Shown: positions 23,887 through 32,017 of the stretch, piece after piece
How the letters are laid out: the number at the start of each line of letters is the position of its first letter
Numbering within the stretch: position 1 is the stretch's first letter
NCBI RefSeq assembly: GCF_028583545.1
Contig: NZ_CP087106.1
Span: 5,129,001-5,193,000, forward strand
Origin: Methylobacterium sp. NMS14P
Lineage (GTDB): Bacteria > Pseudomonadota > Alphaproteobacteria > Rhizobiales > Beijerinckiaceae
Direction of reading: 5' to 3'
DNA length: 64,000 bases
Notes under the pieces: model-generated
What the model saw: the letters and a program-made list of their open reading frames with translations, nothing else
Told to the model about the DNA's origin: nothing
Databases searched by the model: none
Position numbers and translations under genes: made by a program

Positions 23887-24693
23887 ATGGATCTCGGAAT
23901 CAAAGGGCGGGTTGCCGTCGTGACGGGCGCCAAGTCGGGCATTGGGCGCTCGACCGCGGAGCATCTTCTGCGCGAGGGCGTACACGTCGTCCTCACCGAC
24001 AAGGAAGGACCCGATCTGGAGGCGACCGCCGAAGAGTTGTCGGCACTGGGTCAGGTCCGTGCCGTCCAGGCCGACCTCAGCGAGGCGAAGGGGATCGAGG
24101 TGCTCGCCGCCTTCGCCAACATGGCCTTCGAAGACAAGCCGACCATCCTGGTCTGCGCCGCCGGCATCACCGGCGCGTCTGGGGACTTCCTCGAACTCAC
24201 CGACGACGACTGGCTAGAGGCGATCCAGACCGACCTCATGGCCGGCGTCCGGGCGACCAGGGCCTTCATCCCGCACATGCGCAAGGCGGGTTGGGGCCGG
24301 GTCGTGCTGTTCTCCTCGGAGGATGCCGTGCAGCCCTACATCGAGGAACTTCCCTATGCGGCCGCGAAAGCCGGGGTCCTGAACCTCGCAAAGGGCCTGT
24401 CCAAGGCCTACGGTCCGGACGGCGTGCTCGTGAACGCGGTCGGCCCGGCCTTCATCGCCACGCCGATGACGGACGCACAGATGGAGAAGAAATCCAAGAA
24501 GAAGGGTATCTCGTTCGACGAGGCGATCAAGCTGACGCTCGACGAGGAGCGTCCCGGCATTGTCGCCAAGCGCCGTGGCAAGGCGGAGGAAGTCGCGGCG
24601 GCCGTGACGTTCCTCTGTTCCGAACGTGCCAGCTTCATCAACGGCGAGTTCCTGCGGGTCGACGGTGGTTCCGTGATGGCCATGGGAACCTGA
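23887..24693 (+). CDS. SDR-family oxidoreductase
   Basis: The 268-residue classical SDR has cofactor motif VVTGAKSGIGRSTAE, acidic residue DKEG after beta-2 suggesting NAD preference, active-site serine in VLFSSEDAV, YAAAK, and a C-terminal FLCSERASFINGEFLRVDGG. The usual NNAG after beta-4 reads VCAAG. The start MDLGIK is chosen; an in-frame ATG eight codons earlier (23,863) is possible. A short copy of its first 45 bases appears at 13,342. It probably acts with the adjacent alcohol dehydrogenase, but the substrate is unknown. Confidence 0.87.
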   Translation: MDLGIKGRVAVVTGAKSGIGRSTAEHLLREGVHVVLTDKEGPDLEATAEELSALGQVRAVQADLSEAKGIEVLAAFANMAFEDKPTILVCAAGITGASGDFLELTDDDWLEAIQTDLMAGVRATRAFIPHMRKAGWGRVVLFSSEDAVQPYIEELPYAAAKAGVLNLAKGLSKAYGPDGVLVNAVGPAFIATPMTDAQMEKKSKKKGISFDEAIKLTLDEERPGIVAKRRGKAEEVAAAVTFLCSERASFINGEFLRVDGGSVMAMGT

Positions 24694-24724
24694 GACGCCG
24701 GACATTCCGCCGGCCCGGGCAGGC

Positions 24725-25242
24725 TTACGCGTCCTGCGTCGCGTGAGCACGCGAGGGCAGCACCCAGTTCGGCCTGATGAAATGGCAGGTATACCCATTG
24801 GGGATACGCTCTAGGTAATCCTGGTGCTATGGCTCGGCCTCCCAGAACGGCCCGGCCGGGGCTATCTCCGTTACGACCCCGCCCGGCCAGAGACCGGAGG
24901 CGTCGATATCGGCGATGGTCTCTTCCGCCACCCGGCGCTGGTCGTCGTCGGCGTAGAAGATGGCGGAGCGGTAGCTCAGGCCCCGGTCGTTGCCCCGCGG
25001 TTCGGCGTGGTCGGGTCGTGGATCTGGAAGAAGAACTCCAGCATGCGCCTGAAACTCGTCCGGGCCGGGTCGTAGACGATCTCGATGGCCTCCGCATGGG
25101 TTCCGTGCTTGCGGTAGGTCGCGTTCGGCACGTCGCCGCCGGTGTAGCCGACGCGGGTCGAAACCACGCCCCCCTGGCGCCGGATTAGGTCCTGCATGCC
25201 CCAGAAGCACCCACCGGCCAGCACGGCCCTTTCGGTTCTCAT
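24725..25242 (-). pseudogene. msrA: Methionine sulfoxide reductase A, inactivated by a frameshift and a stop
   Basis: From ATG 25,242 (GAGGAG seven bases upstream) the frame gives [19 protein letters not shown] with the catalytic GCFWG, VGYTGG and HDPTTPNRG, then runs out near 24,995. The next frame continues exactly: [18 protein letters not shown], then [11 protein letters not shown], a TAG at about 24,826, and after it [16 protein letters not shown] to TAA at 24,725. So all parts of an MsrA are present but an indel near 24,992-25,000 and an amber codon at the expected glutamate break it. Both lesions look recent because the flanks are well kept. Confidence 0.85.
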
Positions 25243-25922
25243 CGCAACTCCTCGATAGTCGTTCCGCTCGTGTCCTGGATATTGGGATGTGGAGAGCGCC
25301 ACGCCCAGTGACCCGGCGCCACGTCTGCGCAAGCGAGGCGAGGCCGGAAGCACATCTCTCCTTTGGCGGCGCACGGCTAATCACGCTGCCCCGGGTCAAC
25401 CCAGTTTTCTAAAGGCCGCCCATTCCCTGGGCGGCCTAATTACCTCAGGTTGTTGCGATGCGGAACTTTGGGATCCGAATGCGGATCTTTGGGGCGGCTA
25501 TCACCGGTATCGGCTAGCACGGCGGTCGCCAGCAACGCTGTGATGTTGGTGATCCAGATCGCTGGGTTCACGGCGAGGTCCGCGTCGCCGTAACGGGGTA
25601 CGTGTGCCTGTTGGAAGAACACCGCGTTTGACGAAGCGAAAGCTCAAAGGCAGCGGGAAACGTCCTGTGTGGATGGCTCCCGCATTGCAAGTGGCGAATT
25701 GAGCTTCTGACGCGTTGGTCGGGTGCAGTCTTGTGTCCGGCCTGTCGATGCAGTCGTTCATGTTGACTGCTGGCCCTGATGGTATCCGCGAACTGGGTCC
25801 CACTCTGCTTAGCGGGCTATGACGCCCTAGACGTTACGCGGGGTGTCCCAGCTCCCGGTCTGACCGGTTCGCCATCAACTCTCATCGTCCTCGCAACCTC
25901 AAAAACGCTTTTCTTCGTGCTG
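25243..25922. other. Intergenic stretch between msrA remnant and IS110 transposase
   Basis: About 680 bp with no recognised gene. It holds a strong hairpin at 25,414-25,436 and short frames that resemble no family I know; one minus-strand frame (about 25,450-25,620) has a hydrophobic stretch. Its right part may include the 3' end of the IS110 element, whose boundary I could not place. Confidence 0.4.
25411..25436 (-). terminator. Hairpin terminator candidate
   Basis: GGCCGCCC (25,414-25,421) and GGGCGGCC (25,429-25,436) form a perfect 8-bp stem with a 7-base loop. Read on the minus strand the stem is followed by TTTAGAAAA, a weak U-tract. It lies upstream of the msrA remnant and may end a minus-strand transcript lost or displaced by the insertion to its right. 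Confidence 0.5.
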
Positions 25923-26951
25923 TCAGGCGACCGCGGTCGCTGGTGCGCGGTAGGTGCCGCCGCGGGTCATGATCGCCCAGGCGACCCGCGCCGTGCGATT
26001 GGCCGCCGCAACAGTCACCACGCGCACCGGCTTACGCTGCAGCAGCGCCGGCAGCCGCGGGTCGACCGAGGTCGGTGTCGTCTTCGCACGCCGGATCAGA
26101 GAGGTCATGCCGACTACGAGCAGCCGGCGCAGGTAGCGGTCGCCCATGCGCGAGATCCGGCCCAGGCGCTCCTTGCCGCCACTGCAGTTCTGCAGCGGTG
26201 TCAGGCCCAACGAGGCCGCGAACTGCCGACCGGAGCGGAAGCGTTCGGGCTCGCTCACCGAGGCGGCCAACGCGGTTGCCGACACGATGCCGACACCCGG
26301 GATCGTCGCCAGGCGCTGCGACAGGTCGCTGTCCCGGTGCCAGGCCAGCAACTCCTTCTCCAGTCGGGTGAGTTGGATCTGCACGGCCCCGATCTGATCG
26401 GCCAACCCGGTCACCACGCGCTGGGCTAACGGCGGCACCTCGGCCGCGTCTCCGGCCGAGAGCCGGGCCGCCAGTTCGAGCGCGTGCCGCAGGCCCCGCG
26501 CCATCTCGATCCCAAACTCGGCGAGCAGGCCGCGGATCATATTCACCAACTGCGTGCGTTGCTTGACCAGCAGGTCGCGCGCCCGGTGTAGCGCCAGCGC
26601 CGCCTGCTGCTCGGTCAACTTCACCGGCACGAACCGCATGCTCGGGCGCGTCACTGCCTCGCAGATGGCAGCGGCGTCGTTCGCATCGGTCTTACCGCGC
26701 TTCACATACGGCTTCACGTAAGACGGCGGCATCAGCCGCACGTCATGGCCGAGCTTTATGAGTTCCCGGGCCCAGTGGTGCGCCGTGCCACATGCCTCCA
26801 TGCCGACCAGGCAGCGCGGCAGCTTGGCGAAGTACGGCATGACCTGCGCCCGCCGCAGCGCCTTCCGAACAACGACGTGCCCGGCCGCGTCGACGGCGTG
26901 AACCTGGAAGATGCTCTTGGCCAGATCGATGCCGACGGTGGTGATCTTCAT
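25923..26951 (-). CDS. IS110-family transposase
   Basis: The 342-residue protein starts MKITTVGIDLAKSIFQVHAV with the RuvC-like DEDD catalytic domain (first Asp in GIDLAKS, Glu in GMEACGTAHHW, Asp pair in GKTDANDAAAI) and ends with the transposase_20 domain containing the catalytic-serine region (ATIPGVGIVSATAL, LTPLQNCSGGKERLGRIS, GDRYLRRLL). It appears intact. The ATG at 26,951 is chosen because family proteins begin there; upstream is a structured leader whose 3' arm contains the ribosome-binding GGAG. Recent work shows IS110 elements use a bridge RNA from a non-coding end to select target and donor. Confidence 0.9.
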   Translation of the reverse strand: MKITTVGIDLAKSIFQVHAVDAAGHVVVRKALRRAQVMPYFAKLPRCLVGMEACGTAHHWARELIKLGHDVRLMPPSYVKPYVKRGKTDANDAAAICEAVTRPSMRFVPVKLTEQQAALALHRARDLLVKQRTQLVNMIRGLLAEFGIEMARGLRHALELAARLSAGDAAEVPPLAQRVVTGLADQIGAVQIQLTRLEKELLAWHRDSDLSQRLATIPGVGIVSATALAASVSEPERFRSGRQFAASLGLTPLQNCSGGKERLGRISRMGDRYLRRLLVVGMTSLIRRAKTTPTSVDPRLPALLQRKPVRVVTVAAANRTARVAWAIMTRGGTYRAPATAVA

Positions 26952-27047
26952 GGGGATGGCTCCTGCATCTGCGTGGCTGCTGCTTCGGCAGCGACCACAT
27001 CTTGGCACCGAGATGCCGTCAGTTGGAGCGGGAGCCATCCACCCCAT
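26949..27047 (-). ncRNA. Structured leader of the IS110 transposase, possible bridge RNA segment
   Basis: On the minus strand a 5' arm (27,047-27,031) pairs with a 3' arm (26,963-26,950): GATGGCTCC against GGAGCCATC is a perfect 9-bp stem, extended by ATGGGG with CCCCAT after a 3-base bulge. The 3' arm holds GGAG and lies against the transposase ATG. Between the arms are two small hairpins: GCTGC-CGAA-GCAGC and CATCT...AGATG. This could hide the ribosome-binding site, or form part of the non-coding RNA known for IS110 elements. Loop-to-target matches were not tested. Confidence 0.45.
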
Positions 27048-27500
27048 CTGCTTACCTGCAGCCTGAGCTCCGAAGCGGACCGGCCGCTTTCGGCCAAACC
27101 CTGCCATTCCAGATCGCAGCTTCGCGCCATGAGCAGACATCAGCCCACCACCCGACAGTGGACATTAAGGTTTTGGTAAGCGGCCGTCCGGAGTCGACCC
27201 TTTGCCGAAGATGGGAGCGCCTGCTTACGGGCAGGTCGATGAGCCCCAGACTACGACCGGAACGGGTGGATTTCCGCCGGTCTGCTTTTGCGCGGCGATG
27301 CATGGAGCCGGACGTCGTCTCCATGCCCGCTCGCAACTTTTCTCGGTTCTCGAAAGCTCTCAGCCTTGCCAATTTGATAAGGTCGAAATATTTTATTAAA
27401 CGATTGCTGTATGTTTGAATTCGATAATCCTATGATTGAGAGAGCATGGCATAAATTCGACCAATCGCATACTATTAGATCCTACGCTTGCAGGCAAAAG

Positions 27501-29648
27501 TCATCGCGTCGCGAATTTGATACTGATCGCTGCCTTCGCAGTCAGGCCCGGGCTTGGGAGCAAATTGAGGTACTGCGTGTAACGCTTGTCGAACGCGTTC
27601 TGGAGGATGAAGTCGGCCCGGATGCGATCGTTGACCGTGTATGAGGCGAAAAGGTCGACGAGGCTGTAGCCTTTGGTCGCCAGGATCGTTGCGCCCGACG
27701 GCACGTTGAGGCGGCTGTCCACGAATGTCAGTCGGGTGCCGACCGTGAGGCTGTTCTCCAAAAAGCGTAAACCAAGCGTGGCACTAATCCGATCCGGCGG
27801 CACAGTCAGGAGCGTCTGGCGAGTGGATTTGTCGCGTCCCTCGGTATGCGTTGCCGCGAGCGACACGAAGCCACCGCCCCAGTCGTAAGCACCCTCCAAC
27901 TCGACGCCCGAGAGTTCGGCTTGCGACACGTTGAGGTACTGGAACGAGCGTACCGGGATGACGCAGGGGAAACGCCCGGGCCGGGCAGCGCAGATTGAGG
28001 CCGGGATCCCCGCTATCGCAGGGACAAAATAGGTTGGACCGACCGCAGAGATGTTGATAAAGTTGTCGACGTTGTTATTGAAGATATTTGCTTTCGCGCG
28101 AAACGTATCACCCGCTTTCAGAACGTCATTGTACTTGATGTTGACGCCGCCTTCAACGTTGTGTGCAATCTCCGGCCTAAGATTTGGGTTCGGCAGAATG
28201 TTGAAGGCTGGAAAGGGGTGGATACCCTGGACGAGGGTCTCAGTGATCGAGGGCGCTCGATACCCCTCTGCGTATGTGCCGTAGAACTCGACGCCGGGAA
28301 TCGGGGAGACCCCGACGGTTATCTTTGGCGAGACGCGATCGCCACTGGAGCGGTAAGTGCCGCCCGACAAGTCGTAATGGTCATAGCGTAACGCGCCGAC
28401 TACGCGCAGCCAGGTGGCGTAGCGCACCTCGTCCTGGATGAAGGCACCGGCTAGCGTACGCTCGCCAGAGGGCGTGAAAGCCGATCCGAAGCCGCCGGCA
28501 ATGTCAGTGGTCCTCACCCGGTCGAACACCGCATCGCCGCCGATCGTCAAGGCGTGGCTGAGCGCCCAGGTATCAAAACGGGCGGTGTTGTAGACGTCGA
28601 AGCCCGTAGTCTCGATGTCGTAATTAATGCGGTTGCCGGCCCGGACGCCGAGATTGCCGTAGAGGCCGCTCGCGGTGTCGTTGAGGAAGGTCAGGTTGTT
28701 GTGGGTTGTTGAGTAGTAGCCCTTCGCATTAAAGTCGACGAGTGCCACGTCTGGCCGCGCGAAGCGGTAGCCGAGGGTGTAAGTGTCAGCCTGCACTGCG
28801 TTGTTGAAGCGCGCGCCGGCATTGCTCGTTCCGTTGTTGGTGAAGTCGAAATCCTGGATCAGAGCGGTGCCGCTGATCTCGTGGCCTTCGGCCGGTCGGA
28901 TATTGAACTTGGCAAGGCCCGAAGTCAGTTCGTTGCCGGTGTCCCGCACGAGGTTGCCGAGGCCGTCGCGGTAGGGGGCGTTGTCGCGGTAGACGAACTG
29001 GCCGAACACGTCTGCGCCCGTGCCAATGCGGGCGCCGAGCGCTGTAGAGTTCAGAAACTTTTGGCCGTTGGTGCCAAAACTCCACTTCTGTACCGCACCC
29101 GCCGTCTCGTCGGGTCTAAGGATGTCATCGATTGAGCGAGTGCGGAAGCTGACCACGCCGCCGATCGCACCTGAGCCATAGATGGTTGCGGTCGGGCCAC
29201 GCGTAATGTCAACGCCGCCGACCAGTTCCGGATCGAGGTAGAATACGCCGTTTGCGCTGTGACCCGAAGTCTGGAAATTCTGGCGCGCGCCGTCCACTAG
29301 CACGTTGACCCGCCCGAAATCCTGCAGTCCGCGGATGTTGATCGCCTGCGCCGGATCGTTCTGGTTTTCCTGCGTTGTCACGCCGGGCACATCGCGCAGA
29401 ACCTCGGACAGGCGGCTCGGCTGCAGGCGCCGGATCTGCTCCCGGGTGACGACACTGGTGCCGGACAGAGCGTCGATTGCCGGCTCTTCCGTTTTGGTCG
29501 ACGTCACCGTCAGGGTGTCGAGACTTACGGCTGTCGTCGATGCGGGTGGCGTAGGTACTGTCTGCGCTTGCGCGGCGGCCACCGAAAGTAGCGAGACGCC
29601 GGCCACTAGGCCGGATCGACAGGAAGAGAGGGCGCGCGACGAGGGCAT
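27501..29648 (-). CDS. TonB-dependent heme/hemoglobin receptor
   Basis: The 715-residue outer-membrane protein has a signal peptide (cleavage near AAAQA-QTVP), a TonB-box-like start (VSLDTLTVTSTK), a plug domain (about 50-160; VLRDVPGVTTQEN, NIRGLQDFGRV, GPTATIYGSGAIGG) and a 22-strand barrel ending in aromatic-poor IKFATR. The heme-receptor boxes are present: YRAPS (FRAP-like) and NPNL, separated by a stretch with one histidine (GIHPFPAF), the expected heme ligand. Nearby hemP (30,156) supports heme uptake; ABC-type heme permease genes are not in the window. The codon use is less GC-rich than in flanking blocks. Confidence 0.9.
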   Translation of the reverse strand: MPSSRALSSCRSGLVAGVSLLSVAAAQAQTVPTPPASTTAVSLDTLTVTSTKTEEPAIDALSGTSVVTREQIRRLQPSRLSEVLRDVPGVTTQENQNDPAQAINIRGLQDFGRVNVLVDGARQNFQTSGHSANGVFYLDPELVGGVDITRGPTATIYGSGAIGGVVSFRTRSIDDILRPDETAGAVQKWSFGTNGQKFLNSTALGARIGTGADVFGQFVYRDNAPYRDGLGNLVRDTGNELTSGLAKFNIRPAEGHEISGTALIQDFDFTNNGTSNAGARFNNAVQADTYTLGYRFARPDVALVDFNAKGYYSTTHNNLTFLNDTASGLYGNLGVRAGNRINYDIETTGFDVYNTARFDTWALSHALTIGGDAVFDRVRTTDIAGGFGSAFTPSGERTLAGAFIQDEVRYATWLRVVGALRYDHYDLSGGTYRSSGDRVSPKITVGVSPIPGVEFYGTYAEGYRAPSITETLVQGIHPFPAFNILPNPNLRPEIAHNVEGGVNIKYNDVLKAGDTFRAKANIFNNNVDNFINISAVGPTYFVPAIAGIPASICAARPGRFPCVIPVRSFQYLNVSQAELSGVELEGAYDWGGGFVSLAATHTEGRDKSTRQTLLTVPPDRISATLGLRFLENSLTVGTRLTFVDSRLNVPSGATILATKGYSLVDLFASYTVNDRIRADFILQNAFDKRYTQYLNLLPSPGLTAKAAISIKFATR

Positions 29649-30155
29649 GACGGCTTCCGCAGGGACAGGAGACAGCGAGGGCGGCTGGCTGGCTGGCGGA
29701 AGGCTGGCTGGCTGGCTGGCTGTAGGTCTGATGCGATCGTCCCGGCGGCACGGTCAACGACGTTGGCGCAACGCCAGTTTGGCTTCAGTCTAAGTCATTC
29801 CTATACGGAGATGAAATCGCTATAGACTAGGGTTTCTTCTAACGTGAGATGTTGCATCTCGGCAACACTAGCCTCAGCAGAATGAATAGCTACCAACTGT
29901 TCAAATCTAGAGAATCAGCCAACGTATCTGCGATATGGCTGCGACCCGCATTCGCGCGGGTATTGATCGGCGTTTCGGCAGGTCCCAGAGGCGAGGTCAG
30001 CGGCCACATCAGCGAGTACGAGCAGCGCGTCGCCGAGCAGCGCATAGCCCGGTAGCTTCCGCCAGCGCTTTGTGGTGCTGAGCGTGCGGCATCACCGGTC
30101 TAGGGCACTGATCACCCTCGACTTCACGTCGACGGGGACGAGGCGGCCGGACCTT
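29649..30155. other. Region between heme receptor and hemP, no gene recognised
   Basis: About 500 bp containing the GGCT repeats next to the receptor start and then moderately AT-rich sequence (29,790-29,930) that likely holds the receptor promoter. I found no convincing Irr or RirA box. Bases 30,000-30,100 are GC-rich again and may be a fragment of older coding sequence of unknown type. Confidence 0.4.
29683..29722 (+). repeat. GGCT tetranucleotide repeat tract before the heme receptor
   Basis: Two runs, (GGCT)3GGC at 29,683-29,697 and (GGCT)5G at 29,702-29,722, separated by GGAA. On the receptor strand they read as AGCC repeats lying 35-75 bases upstream of its ATG. Such tracts change length by slipped-strand mispairing. 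An upstream ATG at 29,757 is out of frame with the receptor by one base, so loss of one 4-base unit would put it in frame. Confidence 0.8.
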
Positions 30156-30353
30156 TCATTTGGTCAGAATCAGTTTGTCATTGGCGGTGATGCGGAGACA
30201 GTAGCGCTCTCCTGCATGCAGAATGATTATCTCACGCTGGCCGCACATTAGGTCAACAGTGTCGATCTCTATTTTTGGATGCGTACTTTGACTGCCAACC
30301 GCGTCAGAATTTAGATCGGCACTCGATACAAATCGATCATCGGATTTTTTCAT
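30156..30353 (-). CDS. hemP: Hemin uptake protein HemP
   Basis: The 65-residue product ends with the HemP signature: VDLMCGQREIIILHAGERYC followed by LRITANDKLILTK. HemP/HmuP is a small protein required for expression of heme receptors in alphaproteobacteria and is usually placed beside the receptor. It lies on the same strand, 507 bp upstream of the TonB receptor. The ATG at 30,353 is chosen; a TTG five codons earlier is possible. The N-terminal 30 residues are polar and the gene is clearly lower in GC than its surroundings, suggesting a different origin. Confidence 0.85.
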   Translation of the reverse strand: MKKSDDRFVSSADLNSDAVGSQSTHPKIEIDTVDLMCGQREIIILHAGERYCLRITANDKLILTK

Positions 30354-30368
30354 GCTAAACGTCTGCAA

Positions 30369-30699
30369 TGACCGAGCTTTTGAATTATTCTACTGTGCGC
30401 GATTTGTTGCTGCCTTGGATTATATAGCCGAGTCCGTACAAGGCCGCAACATATCGACGCCGTACCTTCATAGTGTCCGAACGATGTTCGTTTCGGCATC
30501 GGCATCTAAGGTATTTGAGGGCTGCGACGGGGGTGAGGACGAACGACCGCTTCGAATAAACGTTTACGACGGTTCAGGCGGCTTACATGGAATGGATGCG
30601 GAACGTCCGCTTCCGGATCAAGAGCCAAAGTCCGGTTGCCATTCTTCTCGGACTGTGAGCGTTTGAGGGCGACAGCCCGGAGAGCTGCCGCGGCGATAG
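30369..30699. other. AT-richer intergenic stretch, no gene recognised
   Basis: It lies between hemP and the broken integrase. The longest frame (30,352-30,666, plus) has no recognisable motif and overlaps the hemP start region. The sequence around 30,375-30,430 is AT-rich and is the likely promoter zone of hemP. Confidence 0.4.
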
Positions 30700-31352
30700 T
30701 CAGATATCGGTTTGCTCCAACATCACCAGCGCGTCGTCCGCCTCAATGTCGAGATAGGGTACCGTACTCTCAAGCTTCGTATGCCCCAGCAGCAGCTGGC
30801 AGGCGCGCAGGTTGCCCGTGCGCCGATAGATCAGCACCACTTTCGTCCGGCTTAAGCTGTGCGTGCCGTAGCCCGCCGGGTCGAGGCTGATCAACGTCAC
30901 AGAATCGTCCACGAGCCGGCCATACTGGCGCGTCGTCAGATGTTCGCCCGGCCGGCGCAACTCGGGAACAGCCAATCGCTATCACGAAGCCCCCGCAGCT
31001 TCAGCCAGGCTGCCAGAGTCTCGCGGGTCGTCTCGGTCAGTTCGAATGGGACGGGCCGACCGGTCGTCTGCTGCACGATGGTGGTGCACAGGCGGACGCC
31101 GTCGCCAAGGTGGACGGCGGCCACGCGCAGGCGGACGAGGTCGCAGCCGCGCAGCTTGCTGTCGATGGCGGTGTTGAACAGGGCGAGGTTGCAGGTGCGG
31201 CTCTCGTGTTGCAGGCGGATGCGGATCGCCCAGATGTGCTTCGGCTTAAAGGGTGTCTGAGACCGACGAGGCGGCCGAGGCTCCACGGTCGACGGGTGGT
31301 TTCGATCGTCGAAGGCATGATGGTGCTCCGTTTGAGGAACCATCAGCATCAC
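30700..31352 (-). pseudogene. Tyrosine recombinase/integrase, frameshifted
   Basis: The upstream frame (from 31,352) gives FKPKHIWAIRIRLQHESRTC and SKLRGCDLVRLRV with the first catalytic arginine, up to RGLRDSDWLFPS. The next frame carries on with RRPGEHLTTRQYGRLVDDSV, HSLSRTKVVLIYRRT (HxxR), QLLLGHTKLESTV and PYLDIEADDA with the nucleophilic tyrosine. The shift is an indel near 30,960. All catalytic residues survive, so the break may be recent. It belongs to the short phage-type integrases common in methylobacteria, and could be the former integrase of this mobile region. Confidence 0.8.
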
Positions 31353-31446
31353 ACCCCGACCGCAATCCGCCCACGCCGCAGCCGTGCGCCCGAAGACTCC
31401 TAACCGGAACTGGTTTGCCGGAAAGCAGACGTCCGAGGGCGCTGCT

Positions 31447-31611
31447 ATGGATCAATTTTTCGCGTTGGCGGAGGCCTTCCCGGACTACGACGCGGATGTC
31501 GGCGGGATCCGGTACTTTCGACTGGACTGTCGCCGCCAACGGAGCGTGTGTGTTGACCGGCCCGACGCAGCCGCGGGCCGAGGCAGCGACGCGCACGGGG
31601 TGACGGTATGA
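31447..31611 (+). CDS. Small uncharacterised ORF coupled to the recombinase cassette
   Basis: The 54-residue frame MDQFFALAEAFPDYDADVGG continues to 31,611, where its TGA overlaps the ATG of the next gene (ATGA). The overlap hints at real translation, but there is no recognised family and the second half is arginine-rich. It could equally be a leader frame. It starts right after the region upstream of the broken integrase. Confidence 0.3.
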   Translation: MDQFFALAEAFPDYDADVGGIRYFRLDCRRQRSVCVDRPDAAAGRGSDAHGVTV

Positions 31612-31880
31612 GCGAGACGACCACGGGCCGGACGGATACGAGCGAGGCCGGCCTGAGCGTGACCGCGGCTCTGGCCGCCATCAGCGCCCGCCTGACCGAG
31701 GCCGCCGCCCTCGCCAAGGCCGCCCTGGTCTGCGCCCGTGCCGGCTCCGAGCGCGAGGCAGTGCGCATCGTCCTCGACCTCGACGTCCCCCTCAGCGAGG
31801 CCCGGACCCTGCACGGCGCCATCTGCCTCATCGGCCGCATCAACCGAAAGGCCGCCGAGACCTTCGCCCCCGGCGACTGA
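31608..31880 (+). CDS. Hypothetical 90-residue helical protein of the recombinase cassette
   Basis: The protein is alanine-rich and predicted helical: LSVTAALAAISARLTEAAAL, then EREAVRIVLDLDVPLSEART and LIGRINRKAAETF. I recognise no family. It overlaps the preceding small frame by four bases and lies 137 bp before the DUF3489-type gene. The shared strand and close packing suggest it belongs to the mobile cassette. Confidence 0.55.
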   Translation: MSETTTGRTDTSEAGLSVTAALAAISARLTEAAALAKAALVCARAGSEREAVRIVLDLDVPLSEARTLHGAICLIGRINRKAAETFAPGD

Positions 31881-32017
31881 CCGTCCGTTCGCGCGCGGCC
31901 GTCCCCATGCGGTCGCCACCAGTGGTCGTCCTCGCCTCACCCCGCCGGCCCATCGAAGGGCCGATCGCGGGGTCGGGCCGGTGGCGGAGCTCACCCGCCG
32001 CTACGGAGACGATCACC

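Larger units (their letters stand above)
25923..27047 (-). mobile_element. IS110-family insertion element, ends not resolved
   Basis: The region covers the transposase and its structured leader. IS110 elements usually lack long terminal inverted repeats and make no clear target duplication, so the true ends cannot be read from this copy alone. The element separates the stress-gene block from the heme-uptake genes. Confidence 0.6.

Noticed and set aside
25440..25622. Minus-strand 60-codon frame with a hydrophobic stretch
   Set aside because: No ribosome-binding site and no family resemblance; it crosses a terminator-like hairpin.
30352..30666. A 104-codon plus-strand frame upstream of the broken integrase
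   Set aside because: It overlaps the hemP start region in antisense, has no motif and no ribosome-binding site.
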